The notes under the pieces: model-generated
The model's input: the letters and a program-made list of their open reading frames with translations, nothing else
Database searches by the model: none
Told to the model about the DNA's origin: nothing
Part shown: positions 23,792-35,000 of the stretch, piece after piece
Layout: every line of letters starts with the position of its first letter
How positions within the stretch are numbered: position 1 is the first letter of the stretch
Assembly (NCBI GenBank): GCA_037962975.1
Contig: CM075669.1
Span: forward strand, 250,641,351 to 250,705,350
Origin: Clitoria ternatea
Lineage: Eukaryota; Streptophyta; Magnoliopsida; Fabales; Fabaceae
Length of the DNA: 64,000 nt
Direction of reading: 5' to 3'
Position numbers and translations under genes: made by a program

Positions 23792-24597
23792 CTTCTTCTT
23801 CTTCTTCTTCTTCTTCTTCTTCTTCTTCTTCTTCTTCTTCTTCTTCTTCTTCTTCTTCTTCTTCTTCTTCTTCTTCTTCTTCTTCTTCTTCTTCTTCTTC
23901 TTCTTCTTCTTCTTCTTCTTCTTCTTCTTCTTCTTCTTCTTCTTCTTCTTCTTCTTCTTCTTCTTCTTCTCCTCCTCCTCCTCCTCCTCCTCCTCCTCCT
24001 CCTCCTCCTCTTTTGATGTGATTTTTCTCTCTTGTTCAATGATGACAACAAAAGTAAAGGATATAAGGAGAAAACAAAAATAAGGATTGGGGTTTTGGAA
24101 AAAATAACAAAAATGGGAAAGAAGGTAAAGGGTTATGGAAGGTAGAAGGAAAAACTAGGATTATGTAAAAAAAGGAAAATGGGACACGCCACCTAAAGAG
24201 GATAAGCCTCAATCTCGCCACATAGGGGAAGAAACCCTAGCTAAAACGAAGAAGGAAAATTGAACGTACTTCACAAATACTCAAATGTATTATCCAAATT
24301 CTAGGTGTGAGTATTACAAAGGAGAGCATGTCTTATATAGGCTAATGAGGGGGGCACACCACTTAACCTAATGAGCTTCACTTTCTCCTAAACCCAAAGG
24401 CATTAAAAGTAAAGAAAACCAAGAAAGGTAGCCAAAATACAAGGCCCAAAATACATACAAAGCAAAGATGACCATGTAAGGCCTAAACCTGTAGCCTAAA
24501 AGGCTTTCTAACCCTAATCTAAAATAATAATAAAAATATAAAAGAAACAAAAGAATTATTTTAGCCAAAAGAAGTCCCTCTGGCTGTGTCCTTATTA
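23741..24597 (-). repeat. 3' LTR of element X (857 bp), swollen by a trinucleotide repeat
   Basis: Matches 27611-28229 plus 30256-30294. It contains a TATA-like TCTTATATAGG at about 24331. Almost all the extra length against its partner is the (CTT)n/(CCT)n run at 23762-24010. Confidence 0.85.
23762..24010. repeat. (CTT)n-(CCT)n microsatellite, about 250 bp
   Basis: About 70 CTT units followed by about 14 CCT units, without interruption. The equivalent site in the sister LTR (about 27630-27653) is only TTCTTCTTCTTTCTCCTC. The repeat produces spurious poly-Phe and poly-Arg ORFs on the two strands. Confidence 0.97.
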
Positions 24598-24608
24598 TGC
24601 CCTCCCTC
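24598..24608 (-). other. Polypurine tract of element X
   Basis: On the minus strand GAGGGAGGGCA directly precedes the 3' LTR (TAATAAGGAC). Confidence 0.7.
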
Positions 24609-27595
24609 ATAAAAATAATTTATCCTCAAATCCAAGACATGAGAATCTACAAAAAGAAAGAGAGTAATGAGACCACTTATGATAAAAGAGAGAAAAAAAC
24701 TTAAAAAATGAAGAATTTTAGGAAAGTATTCAACCACGATCAAAAACTAATATTTTTATTTGAAACAAGGTTAAAACAAAATGACTATCATAAAATGCAA
24801 TGAGAGATTCCTATAAAAATTCACATGCAAAAATATGGGGGATGCCAAGCACCTAACAATGAATTTATTGATGTAATGCATGAGAGATGTGGAAGATAAT
24901 ATGGAGGTATGATCATATGATTCTATTTGGAATAAAGGTAGATCATAAATCATGAATGAAAATGATACCCTAAAAGGATCATAGTATGTAATGGAATATA
25001 AACTAGGAGCTATTGCAGCAACGCATGCATAGAAGCAACTGGTTCATGATATAATCCTTTATGAAAATGAATAAGATCAACATGATGATAGATAAGATAT
25101 GGTTGAAAATGTAATGAAATAGACATGTGATAAGATGGACAAAAAGTTAATCCTATAAAAATCCTACTATGCAGCATGATAACATATGAAATGAATTCAA
25201 AAAAGTAAAGACATATGCTAATCCTATAAGATCCTATTATGATTATACACATCTTAAAACTAACCCTAAGACAACTATGAAATATGATTGACCACTTCTT
25301 TTTACTAGGAATGAGTGAAATATGAAATGATTTTTCTACCATTTTATGGTCTTCCTGAGGTTTAGAAATAATGTTTGAGAGAAGCAAACTATCACTAATG
25401 ACAGGAAGACTATCACCAATGATTGGGATGGATAAACTATTATTGGTCATAAGAGTAGGCAAACTATGATCAAGGTGACTCTTTGTTGAAACACTAAAGT
25501 TGTTTAAAGGCAAACCCTTATGTCCTTTATTTTTATTTTTACCTATGACTGCTTTTTTCTTTTTCTTATACCTATTATACTCATTCCAATAAAGTTCCAC
25601 TTTCTCATTCATAAATGTATTCTTTTTCATTTTGACACAAACCTAGTTTTTTATTTCCATTGGTATCATATTCTAAAATATGATTCCAAATTTCTTTTAA
25701 CTTCTTATGAACTTCTTCAAGAATCCTTTTTTATCTTTTTATTATTTTTTTCTATGGTAGAATTATTCTTAACCTCATAAGAATCTAATTTAAAATTAAG
25801 GAAACCTAATTGTTCAATTAAAACCTCAAACATGTTAGGTGTTTTATCTTACCTAGAAGAAGACATGATACAATGCAAGAGATGAAAATGACAAGTAGCA
25901 AAGTAAGCAAAAGGAAAAAATAGCAAAAGCAAATAAAGCAAAACTAGTCGTGGTGCACAAAAGTAAACTAATACCTAAGCGCACTACTGCTAATCAACTA
26001 AATAAACCAAAGTCCAAAAGTACAAGGTCCTTTAAGTAAATGCCCCAAAATACAAAGGAAAAAGTGCAAAAATTGATAATATTTTCTTTCTATACAAGGC
26101 TTTGCTTCCAATACAATTGTCTTCAAACTCCAAGACTACCACGGTACAAGCTTAAGAAAACTCAATACAAAAGTTAGCATAATTAATATAGTAAAGCAAA
26201 AATATAGTCACTCCACTCTAGTGTTTCACTCTCACCACTCCTCTAAATTGGTTCAAGTTCCTTAACCTCAAGCAATATCACTCTTACCTCAATGTCTCAA
26301 TTATGTTACCTATAAGATATTGAATTAAGACTTATCTCAAAAGAATGACAAAGGTATGAAAACTCTAAGACAAAACTTTAGAAAAGATAAAGACAAACAA
26401 CAAAAGCAAAATTAGAAAATGGTAACTGAAATTGGATTTTATGTGACAAGAGGAATGACTCAAAGCAATAAAAGAAAAATAAATGGAGCTTTCACTTTAG
26501 AGTTAAGAAGGTCGTGACACATATTTTGACAAAACTAGACAATCAAACAAACAAATGCATAAAAGAAGTAAGCATAAATTTTTTTAAGACCCTAGAAACC
26601 TAAAATACAAACTTTGTGTAAGATAAGGACTATTATGTAAATTGAACTTTGAAAATGTTCCTTAGGAAATTAACAAAGATGAATTAGGTTTTCAAACAAT
26701 TGTAAATAAAGTGCTCTTACTTTTTGTTTTTTGTTTCAAATTTTGTCAAATATCCTTTAAACTTTTGTAATTTTTGAACAAGGGCTCAAGCTTTTTTTCC
26801 CCTTTTTTCTTACTTTTAATTCTTTCTTTTTTATTTCACAAACATAGAATTTTAACACTTGAAAAATGATCAACATAAAAGCCTAAAACCGAAACCAAGA
26901 AACAATGCAAAAAATTCAATTTTAGCACTCTTTACTTACACATAAACATGCATATTTTCCCCTATAAATTCGGCATGGATGGAAAGTGTATTTGGATATT
27001 TAAAATGAAATAAAACAATATGAAAATTTCAAATTTTAATGGGCCTAAAGTGCTAGACCAAAACTCAAATTAAACCTAGAAGAAACTATGGAAAGAAAGC
27101 TAACACACCTAAAAATTAAGCACACAAACAACCACCTAAAATTGAGATGGTTTAACAATAGATTTGGAGCCTTAAGCCAATGAAAACAAATGAATTTTAA
27201 TGGCCTAGAATTCATCACACTACTCACGGATTCAAACAAAAACTTAGAAACAAATGATAAGGCTCCAAAGATACACCAAAGACCTAAATTTGGCTCTATA
27301 AATTTTAATGCTTCAAGATCAAATTTTTATGACATGAAACTAAATCCTAATGGTGCTTAGGCAGACTTCTAACACATACAAACTGAAATTGAAAAGGGAC
27401 AAATAATATGTAAGAAGAAAATTGAAAGAAACTAAAAAGGAAAGCAAGAAACATGTATCCTTTTGGTTCTTTTTTGTATTTTCTTAACAAGAAGACATAT
27501 AAAATGTGAATAACAAAAAAAATCAAAATTTCCAGCAACCAAACAACCCAAGAAAAATGTAAATTAAAGAGAATAATGAAGAAAAAGAACCTTAG
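24609..27595 (-). other. Internal region of element X: leader and a gag-start remnant, no pol
   Basis: On the minus strand the leader runs from the primer site to ATG at 25866 (about 1.7 kb). The words GTGCACCACGACTAGTTTTG (about 25940-25962) and ATGTCTTCTTCTAG match the leader and gag start of the gypsy element near 31910-32055. After the start codon the frame stops at once (TAA after five codons), and a longer minus frame at 25010-25630 shows no motif I know. No protease, RT or integrase is present. This suggests dependence on enzymes from another element. Confidence 0.55.
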
Positions 27596-27608
27596 GCTCT
27601 AGATACCA
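27596..27608 (-). other. Primer binding site of element X
   Basis: Minus-strand TGGTATCTAGAGC, close to the tRNA-Met type TGGTATCAGAGC with one extra base. It lies two bases from the LTR end. Confidence 0.75.
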
Positions 27609-28229
27609 CTTGATGTAGGAACGAGGATCTAGTTCTTCTTCTTTCTCCTCTTTTGATGTGATTTTTCTCTCTTGTTCAATGATGGCAACGGAAGTAAGAA
27701 AGATAAGAAGAAAACAAAAATAAGGATTAGGGTTTTTGGAAAAAATAAGGGTGGGAAAGAAGGGAAAGGGTTATGGAAGGTGGAAGGCAAAACTAGGATT
27801 ATGTAAAAAAGGAAAGAGGGAGGCGCCACCTAAAGAGGATAAGCCCCAATCTTGCTACCTAGCAGAGAAACCCTAGGATAAGAACTTACAAAGGGTTTAA
27901 GAAACCCTAGCTAAAACAAAGAAGGAAAATTCAACGCACTTCACAAATACTCAAATGTATTCTCCAAATTCATGGTGTGAGTATTATAAAGGAGAGCATG
28001 TCTTATATAGGCGAAGGAGGGGGCACATTACTTAACCTAATGGGTTTCACTCCTCCTAAGCCCAAAAATAGTAAATCTAAAGAAAACCAAGAAAGGTGCC
28101 CAAAATACAAGGCTCAAAAAGACATACAAAGCAAATATGACCATGTAAGGCCCAAACCTATAGCCTAAAAAGCTTTCTAACCCTAATCTAAAATAATTTA
28201 AAAAATGTATAAAAGAAACAAAAGAATTA

Positions 28230-30250
28230 TGTTAAAGAAAAGTCCGGTCTATGCTGAAACCATCTTTAATAAATCAGATTCTATGAGATTTGTTGATAAC
28301 TAACATTATATATTCTAACTTAAATAAAGCCACATGTTATTATTTGATGTGGGAATTTAAGCGTTTCAGGAAATATAAGGATTAAACTACAAAAGAAAGG
28401 AGGAGCCTATGCATCAAAAGTCTGAAAGGCTTAATCGCAACATGAACTCTACATTCAAAAGAATTTGGGAATTCGCTTCAAAAGGAACTCCCTCACATCA
28501 GATTAACTCACTAGACCTAGACCTGAAAACATCATTCAAGCATCAGAGTATATGAAAGTGTCAGACCCTGTCTCCTCATTCTGAATCATTTTAGAAGTGG
28601 TCTGATACATGAAGCATCAACAGTCATAAGTCATCTCCATTGAAGCTTAAAGAAAAGATTCTCAAAAGAAAGATTGACTAAATGGGTGGATTCTAAATGA
28701 GTCTGAAAAACATCTAAGCTTCACCTCTATCATATGCATTCAGAGGTTCCTCGAATCAAAACTTTCCCTCTTCATGAAACTTATGCTACCTCTATACCAC
28801 CTAGGACTGCACACATCTCAAAGCTCTCAAATTTATGTTGCGTGTACAGAACGTCTCTCTAAAAATAAAAGCTCTTACCCCTTATATAACTCCAACAAGA
28901 AAGGCTTTTGTCCCCTGTACAACAACTCTCTCAACAGTCATATAATTGACAGTCTCTCCCCAAGCTCAACAAGATGATTCTATATAAACAAAATTAATTT
29001 CTTCATCGGATAACTTTCTCCAAGAAATAGAAGAATACGAGAATAGAGCAAAAACAAATATGGAGAGCTAAAACAGAAAAAGAAACAAAAGAGAGTATGA
29101 GAAGAAGATTGAAAAACAAAGAGAGCTTGTGAAAAGAAAAACATGAGATGGAACACGCTAGGAATAGTATGATGGAAAAGGAAGAACTATCATGAACGAG
29201 CAGCAGACGTTCATGCATAAAAGCTCATGAAAAATGAAGAAATGACAGTTTACTCAACAACGAGTAATCTTACCTGGAAGATCTGCCATAAAGACAAAGA
29301 AAGCTCGCTATGTGCAATCATCTTCCTACTTAGATGCCATAGTAACTTGGGATATGCCTTTGTGTGCTTAATAGCATACTATCCCAGGTCATGCTTTTTG
29401 GCTCAGTATATTTTCGAATCATCTTTCACTTTCTGAATGTACTGAGCCTTATGGGAAAATAAGCCCTTTCTTTCTTCATGAACCTATTTTCATGGTTTAT
29501 CACTTAGATCTGCTAAGTCAAGAGGCTTACTTTATTTAAAATAATTCTTCCAATCTTCTGGTAGTATAAGTCTGGTGTGTTGCCAGGCTCTGTTAGTGTG
29601 GGAAACACTGTTGGCCCGGAGAGGCTTTTGAAAGAATACTCGTTTGAGCCAGGAGTGGCTTGTGAAGGAATACTTAGGTATGTCCTAGGAGTAGGTGCTA
29701 CAAAATAATACTCATAGGAATCCAGAGAGGTCTGGTATTTTAAAGCACGAGCTGTGCTTAAGCCACGAGTGGCTGGAGTTAAGAATACTTAGTATGAGTT
29801 GTGCTCAAGCCAGAAGTGGCTGGAGTCAAGAATACTTAAGGCCAGGAGTGGCTAGTGTCAAGAATACTTGAAGCACGGGTTGTGCTTAAGCTAGGAGTGG
29901 CTGGAATCAATAATACCTGATGTAATTAATTTTTTTCATAGTGGAAATCTTTTAAATTTGAAGGTATTGGATGTAGTCTCCACGTTGGAGGTGAACCAAT
30001 ATAAATTGCTTGTGTATTGTCTCTTTCTCTCTTACTCTTTACTATCAAAAGTATGGTGTATTATCATTGATATCATAGATAGTAAAAGTCTGGTAAATAA
30101 TGCTCGCTCAATCAAAGAATTACGCTCACCGTCTCACAAAAGTCTGGTCTGCTGTGTAAAATGCATTTACGCTTAAATATCACTTTTTGGTCTAAAAAAG
30201 TGAACAAACTTATTCAACCCCCCTTTCTAAGTCTGTTCTCCGAACCATTA
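28230..30250 (+). mobile_element. Solo-LTR-like block B (about 2.0 kb), related to block A
   Basis: Starts TGTTAAAG after AATTA (28225-28229) and ends ...CCGAACCATTA before AATTA (30251-30255), giving a 5-bp duplication if the 3' terminus is TTA. It resembles 18720-20633 along its length (GATTTGTTGATAAC near the start, TTCAACCCCCTTTCTAAG at the end). It has no pol and interrupts the 5' LTR of element X, making it one of the youngest insertions here. The ORFs inside show no known domain. Confidence 0.65.
29616..29925 (+). repeat. Tandem repeats in LTR block B
   Basis: Six or more imperfect units with GCCAGGAGTGGCTGG, AAGAATACT and GCACGAGCTGTGCTTAA words. It is longer than the array in block A. 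Confidence 0.75.
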
Positions 30251-30299
30251 AATTATTTTAGCAAAAAGAAGTCCCTTTGGCTATGTCCTCATTACCTTC

Positions 30300-30988
30300 A
30301 TTTGTTCTGGAGTTCTAGAATAACATCTCCATTGATAAGTCCAAGTTCATCATTCTTGGTAGTCCCAAATGAAAAGCCATTGAGATTTCTGAAGATGTCA
30401 TTGCAACAATGCGTGGTTGCCCTGTTGTTGGAAACGTTTTTGCAGATGATTTTGAGCTTAAAGTCATTTCTTCTCTAGAAATAAGCAAGTTGTTGTATGG
30501 TAAGTCTCACCCTACCAAGTTGGTGTCTAGGAGTCTTCTTCCTAAGGTGAAAATTCTTTATCTCCTTATGAAGCAAGTCTTATGCCCTAGGAAAAATGCA
30601 AAGGACACAGTTACAAAGTTGGACAGATTCTATATGTATCACATGCCTGTGAAGCAGAAGGTCAACCTGCCCAATGTCATTATGACATTTGATTTCTTCA
30701 GTGGGAAAGAAGCAAAACAAAATTCCTTACCTTGTTGTATTGATGAAGGATTTTGCATTAGAGAATATACCAACTCAAACTGTTAGTGACCTGATTAAGT
30801 GCTCTTCTTTGGTGAGCAAGCTCTGCACCTTCTTACCCCTGTTGGACTATACCTTAGAAAGGTCTACCCCTGCTTTAGACCTCAAGAAAAAGTCTGCCCC
30901 TACAGACATGAAGCAGAAGAAAAAAGTTGCTCCAACCCCTGCTCAAGTCCAAACCAGCCCAAGTTTATATTGTTCATTTAGTGCCTAA
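30300..30988 (+). pseudogene. Post-pol ORF of the copia element, 3' piece (env-like region)
   Basis: Follows the X target duplication. One frame (30409-30700) reads LLPKVKILYLLMKQVLCPRK and FYMYHMPVKQKVNLPNVIMT; a second frame (30689-30988) continues with IPYLVVLMKDFALENI and a Lys/Pro/Thr-rich tail ending TAA. The pattern resembles the plant retroelement-associated 'putative plant transposon protein' region found after pol in some Sireviruses. A frameshift near 30690 joins the frames. A structural or envelope-like role is only proposed for this family. Confidence 0.5.
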
Positions 30989-30999
30989 TTGTTCATTTG

Positions 31000-32041
31000 T
31001 TTAAGGCAAACTCATTTGGAAAACTATACAAAGATTTTGGTAAAATTCAAGCATTCTAGAGTTTCTAGTTTGCCTTTTGGGTGTTTACTTTTTTCTTGCA
31101 TTTAATTTTTAGTTTGTCTTTGTTGCATTCCAAGTTTGTCACTCTATTTCATACTCTTGTGTGCTTTCTTTCATTTACCTTTTATTGTTTGTCAAGTTCT
31201 AGTTTGTCACATCCTAATCCTTTTGGTTTAGCTTCCTAATTTGCTTTTGCTTGCTTGTCTTTTTGTCTCTAGTTTTGTCCATTGAGTATTTCACTTCTTG
31301 GCATTCTTGAGATTAAGGTTTAGTGAGTTCACTATTATTTGGGTAGTATATTGAAAGGATTGAGACTTGACTAGTAGACGTGATCTAGTGCAATCTACAA
31401 GTATTGAGGGAAGTGGACATTTGAGTGTATACACTTGAGAGATTGAGTGCAAACACCTTTTTAGTTTCCCTTATTTTTGTGCTAACCATTACTTTGAGTT
31501 TCCAAGTCTTTCTTTTGTAGCTTGGTGAACATCCTTGGTGGACATTCTTAGGGGACTTGAAGACTTGTGGAAGCTTTTGTATTGGAGAGCAACTTTGTAA
31601 TAAATTAGGAATTTATTTTTGTGATTTGTATTTTCTTTTCCCTTGTATTTTAGGAATTTAAATTTTGTTACTTTGTTAAGTCTTTGTATTTGGACATTAA
31701 AGACATTGGACATTGGACTTTAATTTTTTTAGTTGATTAGGAGTAATTGGGCTTAGGACTTAGTTTATTATTTTTTCACCTGACTAGTGTTAGTGTGATT
31801 TTGCTTGCTAGGTCTAGTTTACATTCTTGCACCAACTGACTAGTTTGCTTTACTTGCTTTCTAGTTAGTGTAAGTGCGCTTTTGCATGCTAGGCTTAGTT
31901 TAAATTCTTGCACCACGACTAGTTTTGCCTATTCTCTTTCTTTTTATTTTCTTGTTGCCTTGTGTGTTATTTTTCTTTTCTAGGTTAAAATAAATTGAGT
32001 GACCCGACTAGTATCTCATCACTATCATTTTGCATTATAAC
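31000..32041 (+). other. Untranslated leader of the second gypsy element; no 5' LTR recognised
   Basis: T-rich non-coding stretch before the gag ATG. It holds a degenerate direct repeat (about 31783-31845 and 31861-31925, with CTAGGTCTAGTTTACATTCT-like words). The word TTGCACCACGACTAGTTTTG is shared with the leader of element X. Neither a primer site nor a copy of the 3' LTR (38112 on) is seen, so the 5' end has been lost near the junction with the copia ORF. Confidence 0.55.
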
Positions 32042-35000
32042 ATGTCCTCATCTAGTGAGAGAGGTAGAGAGCCAACCCCCCCACACATGAGATTAATCTT
32101 AGAAAAACTTAATAACATGACCACTAGGTTAGACAACCTAGAAAATGGGGAGGGTAGAGATAGAAACACTAGACATCATAGGCATCATAGACATAGACAT
32201 AATGATAAAACTAGTGAGGTTAAGAATAGGCATCATAAGTCTCATGAGGAGGGTGGCTTGAGAGAGGTCAAGCTAGAGGTCCCACCCTTCCATGGAAAAA
32301 GTGATGTAGAAGCCTATCTCAATTGGGAGATGAAAGTTGAGCAACTTTTCACCTCCCATGAAACTAAAAGTGAAAAAAAGGTTAGGATTGCCACCCTTAG
32401 CTTTCAAAACTATGCATTAGTTTGGTGGACCCAAATCCTAAAAGAAAGAAAGAAAGGCCATCTTCCACCCATTGAAGAATGGGATGATCTTAAGGCTTTA
32501 CTTAGGAAAAGATATGTGCCTTCCTATTATAGGGGTGAACTATTGGCCAAGCTCAATAGATTCACCCAAGGGTCCAAAAGTGTAGAGAATTATTATAAGG
32601 CCTTGGAGATGTCTATGATTAGGGCTAATATTGAGGAGGATGAAGAAATCCTCATGCATAGATTTTTACATGGCCTTAATCATAATATTTAAAAGAGAGT
32701 GGAACTTCTACCTCATGTGGACATTGAGGAGCTTCTCCATCAATGCACACGAGTAGAAGCTCAACTCATGGATGGAGCTTCATATTATCATAGAGTCAAA
32801 ACCCTATAGGTCTAGGTGGAAGGGTAAGGAAGAATCCATCCCAAGAGAGGGTAGTAGTACTAAGAAGGGTAAGGAGCATGAAGTGGGCACTTCAACTCCT
32901 AGGATGAAAAGTGAGGTTTATAAGGATCATTCCCCTACAAGACCTTCTAGAAATAACCCTTCTAGGAATAACAACTCTTCATCCCAACCCAACTCTTTAA
33001 GAACAATTTCTATTAAATGTTTTAAATGTTTAGGAAGAGGTCACATTGCCTCTCAATGCCCAACAAAGAAAACCATGATTTTAAGGGGCATTGATCACTA
33101 TTCAAGCTATGAGTAAGCTTCCTCTTCATACTCTAGTGAAAGCTCAAATAGTGATTCCTATGAAAGTGAACATGTTCTAGGAGATGAAGGTGAATTATTT
33201 ATCATTAGAAGACTTCTAGGAAGTCACATAAGGGATGATGACACTACACAAAGGGAGAACATCTTTTTTATAAGATGTTATATTAATGAAAAACTATGTT
33301 CTCTCATTGTAGATAGTGGTAGTTGTGCTAATGTGGCTAGTCAAAGTCTAGTTCACAAACTTGGTTGTACACTAATAGATCACCCAAAACCTTACAAATT
33401 GCAATGGCTTAATAAAAAGGGTGAAATGCTAGTGAACAAACAAGTTCTTCTTTCTCTCTCCATAGGCACTCACCATGATCAAGTTTAGTGTGATATTATG
33501 CCTATGGAAGCCACTCATGTCTTATTGGGTAGACCTTGGCAATATGACAAAAAGGTTACCTATGAGGGTTTCACCAACACTTTTACTGTTGTCCATAGTA
33601 ATAAGAAGTTTGTTCTACATCCCTTGTCTCCTAAACAAGTGTTGGAAGACCAACTTCAAATGAAGTTGAAAAGGGATAGGGTGGTTGGGCCTTCCACCTC
33701 CCCTTCAAAAACCCAAAAACAAAAAAATAAAAAACCAATAAACTAAAAAGATAAAGGTAAAAGGATCCTCACCTATGAAGATCCTAAGAGGAACTCTTCT
33801 TTCCTTGCCTCTAAGCATGATGTGAAGCAAGCCTTGATTCTTCACAAACCTTTCTACATGATTTACCCTACTTCTTCTTCATCTAACTCTCCTAGCCCTT
33901 CTAGCACACCTACCTCTTGTACTTCCCTCTCCTTAGTGGGATCTTCTTCTCCTATGCCCAAGAGATTTCAAAATCTTCTTCTAGAGTTTGAGGATGTCTT
34001 TCCTAAAGACCTTCCTCAAGGGCTTCCACCTCTTAGGGGTATAGAACACCAAATAGATCTTATACCTGGGGCTAGCTTACCCAATAGGCCTGCATATAGG
34101 TGTAACCCTAAGGAAAGTCGAAAAATAAATTGGAGACCTACTTTCCAAAGGTTGGATTAGGGAGAGTCTTAGTCCATGTGTTGTACCTATTTTGTTAGTT
34201 CCAAAGAAAGATGGTACTTAGAGGCTTTGCACTAATTGTAGAGCTATCAACAACATCAAGTATAGGCATCATATACCTAGACTTGACGATATGTTGGATG
34301 AACTTTGTGGCTCTACCATATTCTCTAAGATTGACCTTAAAAGTGGCTATCACCAAATAAGAATTAAGGAAGGTGATGAATGGAAAGTTGCTTTTAAGAC
34401 CAAACTTGGATTATATGAGTGGTTGGTTATGCCTTTTGGTTTGACCAATGCACCTAGTACTTTCATGCGCCTCATGAACCATGTTTTGAGGGACTTCATA
34501 GGGCATTTTGTTGTCTATTTTGATGACATTCTTATTTACTCTAAAAACATTGACTCTCACCTTAGTCACCTTAGACATGTTTTACTTACCTTAAGAGCAA
34601 ACCAACTTTTTGCTAACCTCGATAAATGCTCTTTTGGTTTGGATCATATTGTCTTTCTTGGATTTGTAGTAAGTTCCAAAGGGGTCCAAGTTAACCAAGA
34701 TAAGGTAAAGGCAATTAGTGTTTGGCCTACCCCCAAGAGTGTGCATGACATTAGAAGCTTCCATGGCTTAGCTAGCTTCTATAGGAGGTTTGTAAAGGAC
34801 TTTTCTACTTTGGCATCTCCCCTTAATGACTTGTTTAAGAAAAATGTTCCTTTTCTTTGGGGGCCAAAGCAAGAAAAGGCTTTTCAAGACCTTAAGCATA
34901 GACTCACTCATGCTCTTATTCTTGCTCTTCTAAACTTTTCAAAAACTTTTGAGCTTGAATGTGATGCTTCTAATGTTGGCATAGGTGAGGTTTTTCTTTA

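Larger units (their letters stand above)
23741..30294 (-). mobile_element. Element X: minus-strand, probably non-autonomous LTR retrotransposon with TAATG...CATTA ends
   Basis: Two direct repeats (23741-24597 and 27611-30294, the latter split by block B) bracket about 3 kb without pol. The flanks carry a perfect 5-bp duplication CCTTC (23736-23740 and 30295-30299). On the minus strand each LTR starts TAATG/TAATA and ends CATTA/CATCA, not the common TG...CA. A primer site (TGGTATCTAGAGC, 27596-27608, minus) sits two bases from the 5' LTR and a purine tract (GAGGGAGGGCA, 24598-24608, minus) abuts the 3' LTR. The leader and the start ATGTCTTCTTCTAG (25866, minus) resemble those of the gypsy element at 31000-38805, so X is probably its non-autonomous relative. 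Confidence 0.8.
27611..30294 (-). repeat. 5' LTR of element X, split by LTR-like block B
   Basis: 27611-28229 aligns with the left part of 23741-24597; 30256-30294 completes it after block B. TATA-like CCTATATAAGACATG (minus) lies at about 27997-28012. Without block B the LTR is about 660 bp. Confidence 0.8.
5700..31000 (+). mobile_element. Sirevirus-like (SIRE1-type) Ty1/copia element, decayed and split by nested insertions
   Basis: Collinear copia parts occur in order on the plus strand: LTR end and primer site (5700-5828), gag (5876-7094), second zinc knuckle and pre-integrase region (17940-18719), integrase (20637-21250), reverse transcriptase and RNase H (21480-23124), then an extra ORF after pol (23580-23740 and 30300-30988). 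The gaps are filled by a Tekay element (7100-17934), a LTR-like block (18720-20633) and element X (23741-30294). The order gag-protease-integrase-RT-RNase H defines copia; an additional ORF after pol is typical of Sireviruses such as SIRE1. No 3' LTR is recognised; the element seems cut near 31000 where the next gypsy element begins. All coding parts carry stops or frameshifts. Confidence 0.75.

Noticed and set aside
23580..24083. Long poly-Phe/Ser frame on plus and poly-Arg frame on minus
   Set aside because: Pure translation of the CTT/CCT microsatellite in the X LTR; not a gene beyond the short copia piece that ends at 23740.
25010..25630. 206-residue minus-strand protein gene inside element X
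   Set aside because: Low-complexity Lys/Ile/Ser-rich frame without motif, downstream of an early stop; more likely decayed gag-region sequence.
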